Part shown: one piece after another, positions 40,527 to 48,171 of the stretch
Layout: the number at the start of each line of letters is the position of its first letter
Position numbering within the stretch: the stretch's first letter is position 1
The notes under the pieces: model-generated
What the model saw: only the letters and a program-made list of their open reading frames with translations
Told to the model about the DNA's origin: nothing
Databases searched by the model: none
Translations under genes and position numbers: made by a program
Assembly: GCF_003002815.1 (NCBI RefSeq)
Contig: NZ_PVTF01000009.1
Coordinates: forward strand, 434,001 to 498,000
DNA length: 64,000 bases
Origin: Umezawaea tangerina
Lineage (GTDB): Bacteria; Actinomycetota; Actinomycetes; Mycobacteriales; Pseudonocardiaceae
Direction: 5' to 3'

Positions 40527-41834
40527 CTAAGGACTCGCTTCCTCCAGCGTCGACTCCTTCGACGTCTCCCTCATGGTGCCGTACACGACCAGCGAGACGA
40601 GGACGCATCCCGAGACGTACCAGTAGAACCACGACTCGTGGCCCGCCGACTTCAGCCCCAGCGCCACGTACTCCGCCGTGCCGCCGAAGATCGCGACCGT
40701 GAGCGCGTAGGGCAGCCCGACACCGAGCGCCCGGATCCGCGTCGGGAACAGCTCGGCCTTCACGATGGCGTTGATCGAGGTGTACCCCGTCACGACCACC
40801 AGACCCGCCAGCATCAGCAGGAACGCGGGCACCGCCTCGCTGGTCGACGCCAGCGCCGTCAGCAGCGGCACCGTGCCCAGCGTCCCCAGCACACCGAACG
40901 CCAGCAGCAGCGGCCGCCGCCCGATCCGGTCCGAGAACGCCCCCGCGACCGGCTGGATCACCACGAACACCAGCAGCGCCAGGAAGTTGATCCAGCTGAC
41001 CGTCGCCGCGTCGATCCCACTCGTGTTGATCATGAACTTCTGCAGGTAGGTCGTGTACGTGTAGAACGCCACCGTCCCGCCGAGGGTCAGCCCGACGACA
41101 AGCAGGCACTCCTTGGGGTACTGGAGCAACGCCCGCAGCGACCCCCGCGACTCCGACGTCCTGCCCTCCCGCCGGAAGCTCTCCGACTCGTCCATCCCGC
41201 GCCGCAGGTACATCACGATGATCGCCCCCGTGGCGCCGACCACGAACGCGATCCGCCAGCCCCACGACTGCATCTCGTGCTTGGCCAGGACCTGCTGGAG
41301 CACGATCTGCACCCCCAGCGCCAGCAGCTGGCCCGCGGTCAGCGTCACGTACTGGAAGCTCGAGTAGAACCCCCGCCTGCCCTTCGACGCCACCTCCGAC
41401 AGGTAGGTCGCCGACGTCGAGTACTCCCCGCCGACCGACAGCCCTTGCAGCAGCCGGGCCGTCACCAGCAGGATCGGCGCCGCGACCCCGATCGTCGCGA
41501 AGGACGGCGTCAACGCGATCATCAACGACCCCAGCGCCATCAACGACACCGACAGCGTCAACGCCGCCCGCCGCCCGTGCCGGTCCGCGTACCGCCCGAG
41601 CAGCCACCCGCCCAGCGGCCGCATCAGGAACCCGACCGCGAACACCGCCGCGGTGTTGAGGAGCTGCGCGGTCTGGTCCCCCTTGGGGAAGAACGCCGCC
41701 GCGAAGTAGATGCTGAACGCCGTGTAGGCGTACCAGTCGTACCACTCGATCAGGTTCCCGATGGATCCGCGCAGCACGTTCGCGACGACCCGCCGCTCCA
41801 CCACGCCCGTCCCGGTACCGGCCTCCACTGCCAT
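40527..41834 (-). CDS. MFS permease, metabolite:H+ symporter (MHS/KgtP-like) family
   Basis: A 435-residue 12-TM symporter. The MHS-family signature near the N-terminus is GNLIEWYDWYAYTAFS, followed by FAVGFLMRPLGGWLLGRYAD and RHGRRAALTLSV (TM2-TM3 loop), then LLQGLSVGGEYSTSATYL. Characterised relatives take up 2-oxoglutarate, citrate, proline/betaine or shikimate. ATG 41834 is preceded by AGGAGG at the right distance, and the palindrome GTGATCAC lies a few bases further up. Convergent placement against a 2-hydroxyglutarate-type dehydrogenase suggests a dicarboxylate substrate, which is inference. Confidence 0.9.
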   Translation of the reverse strand: MAVEAGTGTGVVERRVVANVLRGSIGNLIEWYDWYAYTAFSIYFAAAFFPKGDQTAQLLNTAAVFAVGFLMRPLGGWLLGRYADRHGRRAALTLSVSLMALGSLMIALTPSFATIGVAAPILLVTARLLQGLSVGGEYSTSATYLSEVASKGRRGFYSSFQYVTLTAGQLLALGVQIVLQQVLAKHEMQSWGWRIAFVVGATGAIIVMYLRRGMDESESFRREGRTSESRGSLRALLQYPKECLLVVGLTLGGTVAFYTYTTYLQKFMINTSGIDAATVSWINFLALLVFVVIQPVAGAFSDRIGRRPLLLAFGVLGTLGTVPLLTALASTSEAVPAFLLMLAGLVVVTGYTSINAIVKAELFPTRIRALGVGLPYALTVAIFGGTAEYVALGLKSAGHESWFYWYVSGCVLVSLVVYGTMRETSKESTLEEASP

Positions 41835-42066
41835 GGTCGCCCTCCTAGTGTGATCACCCACACCATGCGGTGGCGGGCGAGGCGCGACAAGGAGGCCGGG
41901 GAAGTCCTTACCTCGCCTTAGGGCGATGGCCCCGCGGCAAGATCGACCACCGCCACCAGGCGTTTCCCCCGTCCGCGTCCGGCGATCCCGAAGTGCTGTC
42001 GGCCCGGACCGCAGCGGTCGGGGGTGGCTCGTCTCCGGCGGGGGTGAACTCGCTACGTTCTTCCCG

Positions 42067-43212
42067 GTGCGAATCCTCTTCTCCAGCCTCGGTGCCCACG
42101 GACACACCTACCCGCTCCTCCCGCTCGTGATCGCCGCCCGCGAGGTGGGCCACGAGGTCTCCTTCGTGACCACGGCCCGGTTCGCGAGCGCGCTGACCGG
42201 GAACGGCGTCGACCACGTGGTGGGCGGCATGGACATGCTCGCGGCGTTCGAACAGGCCAAGGCGGGTCCCGCCGACCGGAGGAAGCCCGACTTCCGGCCG
42301 GAGCGGGTCTCCAAGGTGTTCGGGTCGATCCTGCCGCGCAGCTACGCCGCGGACCTGGCGCCGGTGATCGTCGACCGCAAACCCGACCTGGTCGTGCACG
42401 AGGTGGCCAACCCCGGCGCCGGCCTGGCCGCGAGGGCCGCCGGCGTGCCGGCGGTGTGCCACTCGTTCGGCCGGATGTGGCGGCCCACCGGCCCCATCGA
42501 GACCCTGCGCGCGAACCTGGCCGAGGTCGCCGCGGAGCTCGGCGTCGACATGCCCGACGGCGACCCCACGACGCTCGGCAACCCCTACCTCGACATCTGC
42601 CCGCCCTCGGTGCAGGACCCGGACTTCCCGCGCTGGCCCACCACGGTCGTCCCGCTGCGGCCGGTGCCGTTCTCCGAGCCGGGCGAGCTGCCGTCGTGGG
42701 TGGTCGAACGCCGCAAACCGCTGGTGTACCTGACGTTGGGCACGGCGTTCGGCAACACGACCGTGCTGCGCACCGCCCTCGACGGCCTCGCCGCGCTGGA
42801 CGCCAGCGTGCTCGTCGCCACCGGCCCGAGCGTCCCGGCGGGCTCGCTGGGCGAGGTGCCGGACAACGTGGTCGTGCGCCCGTGGGTGCCGCACGCCGAC
42901 CTCCTGCCGCACGTGGACCTCGTGGTGCACCACGGCGGGGCGGGCATGACGATGAGCACGTTCGCCACGGGCGTGCCGCACCTGGTCCTGCCGCAGGGCG
43001 CCGACCAGTTCAGCAACGCCGACGTCGTGACCGCCGCGGGCCTCGGCGACCAGGTGCTCGCCGCCGACCTCGCCGTCGAGGTGGTCACGGCCAAGGCGCA
43101 CCGCCTGCTCACCGACGAGGCCGTGCTCGCCGCCGCCAGGGCGATGGCCGACGAGGTCGCGGCCATGCCGTCCCCCCAGGACGTGGCCCGCGAGCTCTCC
43201 CAGTACACCTGA
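42067..43212 (+). CDS. GT1-family glycosyltransferase (MGT/antibiotic type)
   Basis: A 381-residue GT-B enzyme that moves a sugar from an NDP-sugar to a small acceptor such as a macrolide or other natural product. The N-terminus is VRILFSSLGAHGHTYPLLPL, the usual acceptor-domain start with the catalytic His. The donor-binding half has PLVYLTLGTAFGN, VVVRPWVPHADLLPHVDLVV and HHGGAGMTMSTFATGVPHLVLPQ split around the sugar-nucleotide site (HGGAG and the Asp-Gln pair in GADQFSNA). No biosynthetic cluster surrounds it, so resistance by inactivation of an antibiotic is an alternative to biosynthesis. The longer upstream reading overlaps the promoter of the MHS permease. Confidence 0.9.
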   Translation: MRILFSSLGAHGHTYPLLPLVIAAREVGHEVSFVTTARFASALTGNGVDHVVGGMDMLAAFEQAKAGPADRRKPDFRPERVSKVFGSILPRSYAADLAPVIVDRKPDLVVHEVANPGAGLAARAAGVPAVCHSFGRMWRPTGPIETLRANLAEVAAELGVDMPDGDPTTLGNPYLDICPPSVQDPDFPRWPTTVVPLRPVPFSEPGELPSWVVERRKPLVYLTLGTAFGNTTVLRTALDGLAALDASVLVATGPSVPAGSLGEVPDNVVVRPWVPHADLLPHVDLVVHHGGAGMTMSTFATGVPHLVLPQGADQFSNADVVTAAGLGDQVLAADLAVEVVTAKAHRLLTDEAVLAAARAMADEVAAMPSPQDVARELSQYT

Positions 43213-43280
43213 CGACCACCGCCCGACCGCGCTCCGGGACCACCGGGGTCGCGGTCGGGCGGAACGTCCACTGAGGACGG

Positions 43281-43766
43281 TCAGCCCGTCAGCGAGGCGA
43301 ACATGCCGGGTTCGTAGGAGCCCGCGGGGTTGCGGACGATGACGTTCATCCGGTTGGCGGCGTTGATGAGGGCGACGAGGCAGACGAGGGCGGCGGTCTG
43401 GTCGTCGTCGTAGTGCTCGCGCACCAGGGCCCACGTCTCGTCGGACACGCCGTGGTGGGTGTCGGCGAGCCGGGTGCCCTCCTCGACGAGGGCGAGGGCG
43501 GCGCGTTCGGCGTCGGTGAAGACGGTGGCGTCGCGCCAGGCGGCGACCAGGTGGAGGCGGGTCGGGGTCTCGCCCGCCGCGGTGGCGTCCTTGGTGTGCA
43601 TGTCGGTGCAGAAGCCGCAGCCGTTGATCTGGCTGGCCCGCAGCGAGACGAGCTCCTGGATCGACTTCGGCAGCGGTGACTGGTCGAGCAGCTGGGCGGC
43701 GGCCACGAAGCGCTTGGCGAACCTGGTGGCGAACTCGTTGCGGAACATGTCGAAGCGGGCATCCAT
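43281..43766 (-). CDS. Carboxymuconolactone decarboxylase/AhpD-like protein (ECF41 partner)
   Basis: A 161-residue all-helical protein of the CMD/AhpD family, with the redox pair CGFC in ASQINGCGFCTDMHTKDA and the preceding SIQELVSLRA. AhpD-like proteins have peroxidase-related thiol chemistry. It is divergent from an ECF41 sigma factor, and CMD-type proteins (with other oxidoreductases and epimerases) are the known conserved partners of ECF41. A promoter of ECF41 type reads into it from 43833-43807. It probably responds to the same stress as the sigma factor; the real substrate is unknown. Confidence 0.92.
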   Translation of the reverse strand: MDARFDMFRNEFATRFAKRFVAAAQLLDQSPLPKSIQELVSLRASQINGCGFCTDMHTKDATAAGETPTRLHLVAAWRDATVFTDAERAALALVEEGTRLADTHHGVSDETWALVREHYDDDQTAALVCLVALINAANRMNVIVRNPAGSYEPGMFASLTG

Positions 43767-43806
43767 GGTGCGTCCTCACTCGTGGTGTCCTACTGGGCGG
43801 ACACAA

Positions 43807-43833
43807 GACGACCGAGCGCATGTCCCGGTGACA
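43807..43833 (-). promoter_or_regulatory. ECF41-type promoter of the CMD gene
   Basis: On the minus strand: TGTCACC, a 16-base spacer, then CGTC, ending 40 bases before the CMD start codon. It mirrors the plus-strand promoter at 43868 with the same spacer and agrees with the known ECF41 consensus (TGTCACA and CGTC). Confidence 0.8.
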
Positions 43834-43867
43834 GCGAGGTCGTGTGACGAGCGCCATGGTCGACGGG

Positions 43868-43894
43868 TGTCACACGACGGCCGGGGCCGGCGTC
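43868..43894 (+). promoter_or_regulatory. ECF41-type promoter of the sigma factor gene
   Basis: TGTCACA (43868-43874), a 16-base spacer and CGTC (43891-43894), 32 bases upstream of the sigma factor ATG. It implies positive autoregulation. Confidence 0.85.
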
Positions 43895-43926
43895 CGATGG
43901 GCGACGCGAGAGGGAGGAGCCGACCG

Positions 43927-44811
43927 ATGCCGGACGAGAGCACCGCGGCGTTCGTCGCCCACCGGAACCTGTTGTTCACGGTCGCCTACGAGATGCTGGG
44001 CTCGGCCGCGGACGCGGAGGACGTGCTGCAGGAGACCTGGTTGCGCTGGGTGGGGGTGGACCTCGGGGAGGTGCGGGACCGGCGGGCGTACCTGGTGCGG
44101 ATCACGACGCGGCAGGCGCTCGACCGGTTGCGGACGCTGGGGCGGCGCAAGGAGTCCTACGTCGGGCAGTGGTTGCCGGAGCCGGTGCTGACGGCACCGG
44201 ACGTGGCCGAGGACGTGGAGCTGGCCGAGAGCGTCTCGATGGCGATGCTGCTGGTGCTGGAGACGCTGGGACCCACCGAGCGGGCGGTGTTCGTGCTGCG
44301 CGAGGTGTTCGGCCTGGAGTACGACGAGATCGCCGAGGCCGTCGACAAGAACGCCGCCGCCGTGCGCCAGATCGCCCACCGGGCACGGGCGCACGTGGCG
44401 GCACGCCGACCGCGCGCGCTCGTGTCCCAGGAGGAGACGCGGGAGGCGTTCGAGGCGTTCCGGCGGGCGACCGAGACGGGCGACCTCCAGCGCCTGCTGG
44501 ACGTCCTAGCCCCGGACGTGGTCTTCCTCGGTGACGGCGGCGGCGTCAAGCAGGCCGTCCTGCGCCCCGTGCTCGGGGCCGACCGGGTCGCCCGCCTGCT
44601 GGCCGTCGGACTCGGCACGATCACCGCCCGGTCGATGACCCTGAGCCCCGCCGAGGTCAACGGCCACCCGGCACTGGTCCTGCGGCAGGACGGCGAGATC
44701 GACACGGTGCTGGCGGTCCGCGTCGACAACGGCCTGGTCTCCGGCCTCTACGCCGTCCGCAACCCGGCGAAGCTGTCGCACATGGGCCGGGCGACCGCCC
44801 TACGCCGCTGA
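43927..44811 (+). CDS. ECF41-family sigma factor (SigJ-like)
   Basis: A 294-residue sigma factor. Region 2 is HRNLLFTVAYEMLGSAADAED and LQETWLRWVGVD; region 4 is LGPTERAVFVLREVFGLEYD and AAAVRQIAHRARAHV. The fused SnoaL-like C-terminal domain carries the ECF41 hallmarks: a WLPEPV linker motif, GDGGGVKQ (DGGGK-type), and RNPAKL near the end (NPDKL-type). In this family the C-terminal domain substitutes for an anti-sigma factor. ATG 43927 is preceded by GGGAGGAG. A 12-base overlap joins its end to the convergent hydrolase gene. Confidence 0.94.
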   Translation: MPDESTAAFVAHRNLLFTVAYEMLGSAADAEDVLQETWLRWVGVDLGEVRDRRAYLVRITTRQALDRLRTLGRRKESYVGQWLPEPVLTAPDVAEDVELAESVSMAMLLVLETLGPTERAVFVLREVFGLEYDEIAEAVDKNAAAVRQIAHRARAHVAARRPRALVSQEETREAFEAFRRATETGDLQRLLDVLAPDVVFLGDGGGVKQAVLRPVLGADRVARLLAVGLGTITARSMTLSPAEVNGHPALVLRQDGEIDTVLAVRVDNGLVSGLYAVRNPAKLSHMGRATALRR

Positions 44812-45540
44812 GCCGGGCACCGACTCCCAGAAGCGGGTCAGCGCCTTCGCGGCCAGGTCCGGGTCCTGGACCATCCACCAGTGCCCCAGCCCCTCCAGCA
44901 CCTCGACGGAGGCGCCCGCCGCGGCGGCGGCCTCCCAGCGCTGGACGTCGGTGCCCGCGGTGTTGTCCGCGGTGGCGACGACGGCCAGGCCGGGGCGGTG
45001 GGCGGCGAGGCGGGGGGAGCGGGTCGGGCGGGTGGTGGAGCGGTGGTGGGCGAGGACGGCCCGGCCCATCGCCGGGTTCTGGTGCGGGGCGATGCGCGCG
45101 GCCACGTCGGCGGGGACGCCGCGGGTGACCAGGAACGCGGTGCGGTCGGCGACGGTGCCGCCGAACCGCCTGGCCACGTCGACCTCCCCGACGCCCGGCG
45201 TCCGCCACAGCCGGGCGAGGTAGTGCCACCGGTAGTCGGGGTGGAAGACGCCGACGGCGTCGCTGACCCAGCTGCGCAGCAGGTCGGGACGGGTCATGGC
45301 GACGCGGACCACGTGGCTGCCGCCGAGGTCGTGGCCGACCAGGTCGACGGGCTCGCCGAACGCCTCCAGCTCGGCGACCAGCCAGTCGTGGTACTCGTCG
45401 GCGGTGGCGCCGAAACCGGGCGGCAGCGGGGAGCCGAAACCGGGTGGGGACAGGCGGGTGACGTCGTCGCGTCCGAGTGCGGCGAGCAGCGGTTCCCAGA
45501 CGGCGGCGGTCGCGGGGTTGCCGTGCACGAACACCGGCAT
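44800..45540 (-). CDS. Alpha/beta hydrolase (epoxide hydrolase/haloalkane dehalogenase-like)
   Basis: A 246-residue hydrolase. The HGNP oxyanion motif (FVHGNPATAAVWEPLL), the nucleophile motif GHDLGGSHVV with Asp rather than Ser, and the late GLGHWWMV histidine indicate the epoxide hydrolase/dehalogenase branch of the fold. The start ATG (MPVFVHGN) is two bases after the DUF1330 stop, so the two genes form an operon, probably controlled by the divergent TetR protein. Substrate unknown; a xenobiotic or epoxide is plausible. Confidence 0.88.
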   Translation of the reverse strand: MPVFVHGNPATAAVWEPLLAALGRDDVTRLSPPGFGSPLPPGFGATADEYHDWLVAELEAFGEPVDLVGHDLGGSHVVRVAMTRPDLLRSWVSDAVGVFHPDYRWHYLARLWRTPGVGEVDVARRFGGTVADRTAFLVTRGVPADVAARIAPHQNPAMGRAVLAHHRSTTRPTRSPRLAAHRPGLAVVATADNTAGTDVQRWEAAAAAGASVEVLEGLGHWWMVQDPDLAAKALTRFWESVPGSAA

Positions 45541-45542
45541 GG

Positions 45543-45911
45543 TCACGCCCCCATCGGCACCGTGGGCTGCAGGACGCCCTCGACGAGCGCCTCGGTGCGC
45601 AGGTGCGCGACGGCCTGGTAGGCCGGGTCGCGGACCATGTCGACGAACGCCGAGCGGCTGGGGTAGCGCACGAGCACGACCATGTCCCAGGCCTGCCCCT
45701 CCCGCGCCACCAGCGCGCGGGCGCCCTCGCCCAGGTACTGGATCTCCAGGCCGTACTTGGCGGAGACGCCGTCGCCCAGCGCGTCGACGTACTCCTGGTA
45801 GCGCTCGCGTCCGCCGTCGGGCCGGAAGCGCAGCAGGTTGAGCATGACCACGGGGCCGCCCGGATCCTCGGCGAGCAGCAGGTCCAGGTCGTGGTCGGCG
45901 ATCTCGGTCAT
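45543..45911 (-). CDS. DUF1330/dimeric alpha-beta barrel protein
   Basis: A 122-residue protein with a ferredoxin-like dimeric barrel. Landmarks are GGPVVMLNLLRFRPDGG, RYQEYVDALGDGVSAKYG, and WDMVVLVRYPSRSAFVDMVR followed by DPAYQ. Members are small oxidoreductases, isomerases or binding proteins of unclear role. ATG 45911 has GAGGAG five bases upstream. It is first in the operon with the hydrolase and divergent from a TetR regulator across an operator-like repeat. Confidence 0.88.
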   Translation of the reverse strand: MTEIADHDLDLLLAEDPGGPVVMLNLLRFRPDGGRERYQEYVDALGDGVSAKYGLEIQYLGEGARALVAREGQAWDMVVLVRYPSRSAFVDMVRDPAYQAVAHLRTEALVEGVLQPTVPMGA

Positions 45912-45948
45912 GAGGACTCCTCGGTGTCGGGTCCGCCAAGACTCACAT

Positions 45949-45970
45949 ACTTGCCATCTATCACGCAAGT
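45949..45970. promoter_or_regulatory. Probable TetR operator
   Basis: ACTTGC and GCAAGT in inverted orientation, separated by ten bases, centred in the AT-rich 83-bp gap between the DUF1330 gene and the divergent tetR gene. The spacing and position suit a TetR dimer that controls both genes. Confidence 0.75.
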
Positions 45971-45994
45971 TAGTTTCGCCCTAGACTGCCGATC

Positions 45995-46588
45995 ATGGCT
46001 CGACTCACCCAGCGGGAACGCCGCGACCGGACGGAGACCGCGCTCGTCGCGGCTGCTGCGGAACTGGTGGTCGAGTCCGGGCTGAGGTCGATGACGCTCG
46101 CCCGCGTCGGTGAGCGCGCCGGCTACAGCCGGGGGATCGTCAACCACCACTTCGGTACCAAGCAGGCGCTGCTGGAGGCGCTCGCCCACGCCACGCAGAG
46201 CGGGTTCGTGCCGGGGGTCGACCGGTTCGAGCCGGGTCTGGACCGGCTGCTGGCCGTGGTCGAGGGGTACGTGGGCGCGCTCGGCGACATCTCCGTGATC
46301 AGCAGGGCGTTCCTGCTGCTGTGGGCCGAGTCGTCCACGACACCGGAGCTGACCGACCTCTTCCGGGCGCGTGACGAGGGGTTCCGCAGCAGGCTGCGCG
46401 CGGACGTCGAGGCGGGGATCGCCGAGGGCCGCGTGCGCCCCGACGTGGCGTCCGACGACGTCGCCGTGACGATCCTGGGCCAGCTGCGCGGCATCGGCCT
46501 GCAACGCGTGCTCGCACCCGACGTGGTCGACACCGAACGGCTGCGCCACGTCGTCGCCGACCAGTGGCGCCGCGCGCTCAGCCGCTGA
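45995..46588 (+). CDS. TetR family transcriptional regulator
   Basis: A 197-residue repressor. The N-terminal helix-turn-helix is visible as SMTLARVGERAGYSRGIVNH followed by HFGTKQALLEAL. The C-terminal ligand/dimer domain (VEGYVGALGDISVISRAFLL onward) is the usual length. ATG MARLTQRERRDRTET. It is divergent from the DUF1330-hydrolase operon and most likely regulates it and itself in response to a small molecule that the hydrolase may degrade. Confidence 0.92.
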   Translation: MARLTQRERRDRTETALVAAAAELVVESGLRSMTLARVGERAGYSRGIVNHHFGTKQALLEALAHATQSGFVPGVDRFEPGLDRLLAVVEGYVGALGDISVISRAFLLLWAESSTTPELTDLFRARDEGFRSRLRADVEAGIAEGRVRPDVASDDVAVTILGQLRGIGLQRVLAPDVVDTERLRHVVADQWRRALSR

Positions 46589-47376
46589 GGTCCACGCCCG
46601 GCGACAACTCCCCCACGCGTCGTCTCCGCGACCGGTCCGTCCACCGACGTCGTCCACGGCGAGGACATCCAGGTCCGCGCGGTCGGCAGCAGGTGGTGCG
46701 CGGACTGATCGATCCACTGCGGGCGCCGAGGGCTCACGGCGTCGGTCGGGGAGGCCCGACGGGTGGCCGCGCCAAGGTGCCGCGTCCCACGCGCGTCCCA
46801 GGGCGGGCGCGTCCCCGCAGGTCGGAGGCCTGAGAACGTCCCATCGTCCCGCGGCGGCCTCCGCGGGGCGACCATCCGGGTGACCGCTGCCAACCTGGTG
46901 CCCGGCCGGGCCTCCCGGCCTCCGCACCAGGAGGGTCCGCATGGGAACGACAGCACTCCGGCGCGGGCACGTGCCCGCCGCGTCGGGAACGCCGCGGCCG
47001 ACCCCGTGCGCACCCCTGGTGTCGCGGTCCGCGGGCGCGCCCCCTGGCAGCCGCCGGTCAAGGAGCGGGTGGTCGACTCCCGGCGCCGCGCGAACGCCGG
47101 CCCGAACACGCGGTCCGCGCTTGTCGCCCGGTCCGGCCGCCGCTCCCAGCCCTCCGGGTTCGCGCTCGACTCCGCGGAGCACACCGACGGCGGCCGCGCG
47201 CCCGTGACCGAGGACGTCCGCGACGGCGCACGGGCCCACCTCGACCACCTGGCCAACCGGTAGCCCTCTCCGAGGGGCCGCCGGTGCGCCCGGTGTCGTG
47301 GGCGTGCGCATGCTCCCCGCACAGCACGCCCACGACACCGACGTTGGACTCCCCGACCGAAAGGACAAGGACGACG
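46589..47376. other. 788-bp region without a convincing gene
   Basis: No recognisable protein is encoded. One plus-strand frame from GTG 46879 to TAG 47263 has strong G/C at third positions and ends in a protein-like DVRDGARAHLDHLANR, so it may be a young, decayed or unrecognised small gene. A competing frame starts at ATG 46941 with AGGAGG six bases upstream (88 codons, Pro/Arg/Ser-rich). A hairpin (CTGGTGC/GCACCAG with inner GGCCGGG/CCCGGCC, 46895-46930) directly precedes that ribosome-binding site. Confidence 0.4.
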
Positions 47377-48126
47377 ATGACCTCCTCCTCCCCCACCCCG
47401 AACCGCCGTGCGGTGCTGCGCGGCGCGCTGGCCGCGGGCGCGGGTGTCGTGCTCGGACCGCTGCTGTTCTCCGGGGTCGCGCAGGCGTACTCGTGGACCC
47501 GGACGCTGACCCAGGGCGCCACCGGCGCCGACGTGACCGAGCTGCAGATCAGGGTCGCGGGCTGGGCGGCGTCGAGCGCGAGCCACAGCCGGGTGGCGAT
47601 CGACGGCGAGTTCGGCGCGGGCACGCTCGCCGCGGTCAAGCGGTTCCAGTCCGCCTACGGCCTCACCGCCGACGGCAGCGTCGGGCCGTCCACGCAGGCG
47701 AAGCTGAACTCCCTGGAGCAGTCGGACGGGTCGACGCTGCACTTCAACTGGAGCGAGTTCACCGACCGGGTGAGCGGCACGTTCTCCGGCGGCAAGCTGA
47801 GCGCGGCCTCCACCAAGGAGAACGCCCGCCGCACGATGTACAAGCTCGAGGCGCTGCGCAAGAAGCTGGGCGACAAGGCGATCACGGTCAACTCGGGCTT
47901 CCGCAGCATCGCGCACAACGCCGACGTCGGCGGCGCGACCGACAGCATGCACCTCTACGGCACCGCGGCGGACCTGAACGTGCCCGGCGTGGCGAACCGC
48001 ACGGTCTACCAGAAGGCCGAGACCTGCGGGTTCTCCGGCCTGGAGACCTACACCGTCGACCACCAGCACGTCGACAGCCGGGCGGACCTCGGCCGCGCGT
48101 GGTGGTGGGAGGACGGCACCGTCTGA
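47377..48126 (+). CDS. Tat-exported peptidoglycan-binding M15-type peptidase
   Basis: A 249-residue secreted cell-wall enzyme. The twin-arginine signal has NRRAVLRGALAAGAGVV with cleavage near AQAYS (residue 38). Residues 42-110 form a peptidoglycan-binding domain (GADVTELQIRVAGW, GEFGAGTLAAVKRFQ). The C-terminal domain is an M15-type DD-carboxypeptidase or DL-endopeptidase: VNSGFRSIAHN, DSMHLYGTAADLNV with zinc-binding His and Asp, and DHQHVDS with the third ligand. It acts on peptide stems of peptidoglycan. A convergent gene encodes another peptidoglycan-related protein. Confidence 0.92.
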   Translation: MTSSSPTPNRRAVLRGALAAGAGVVLGPLLFSGVAQAYSWTRTLTQGATGADVTELQIRVAGWAASSASHSRVAIDGEFGAGTLAAVKRFQSAYGLTADGSVGPSTQAKLNSLEQSDGSTLHFNWSEFTDRVSGTFSGGKLSAASTKENARRTMYKLEALRKKLGDKAITVNSGFRSIAHNADVGGATDSMHLYGTAADLNVPGVANRTVYQKAETCGFSGLETYTVDHQHVDSRADLGRAWWWEDGTV

Positions 48127-48171
48127 CCCACCGGGACCAGGGGCCGGGGACCGCCGCTGTGGTCCCCGGCC

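Noticed and set aside
46941-47207. 88-codon gene with a good ribosome-binding site
   Set aside because: The translation is a Ser/Pro/Arg-rich shadow of a frame with better third-position bias and shows no family features; kept only as a remark on the interval.
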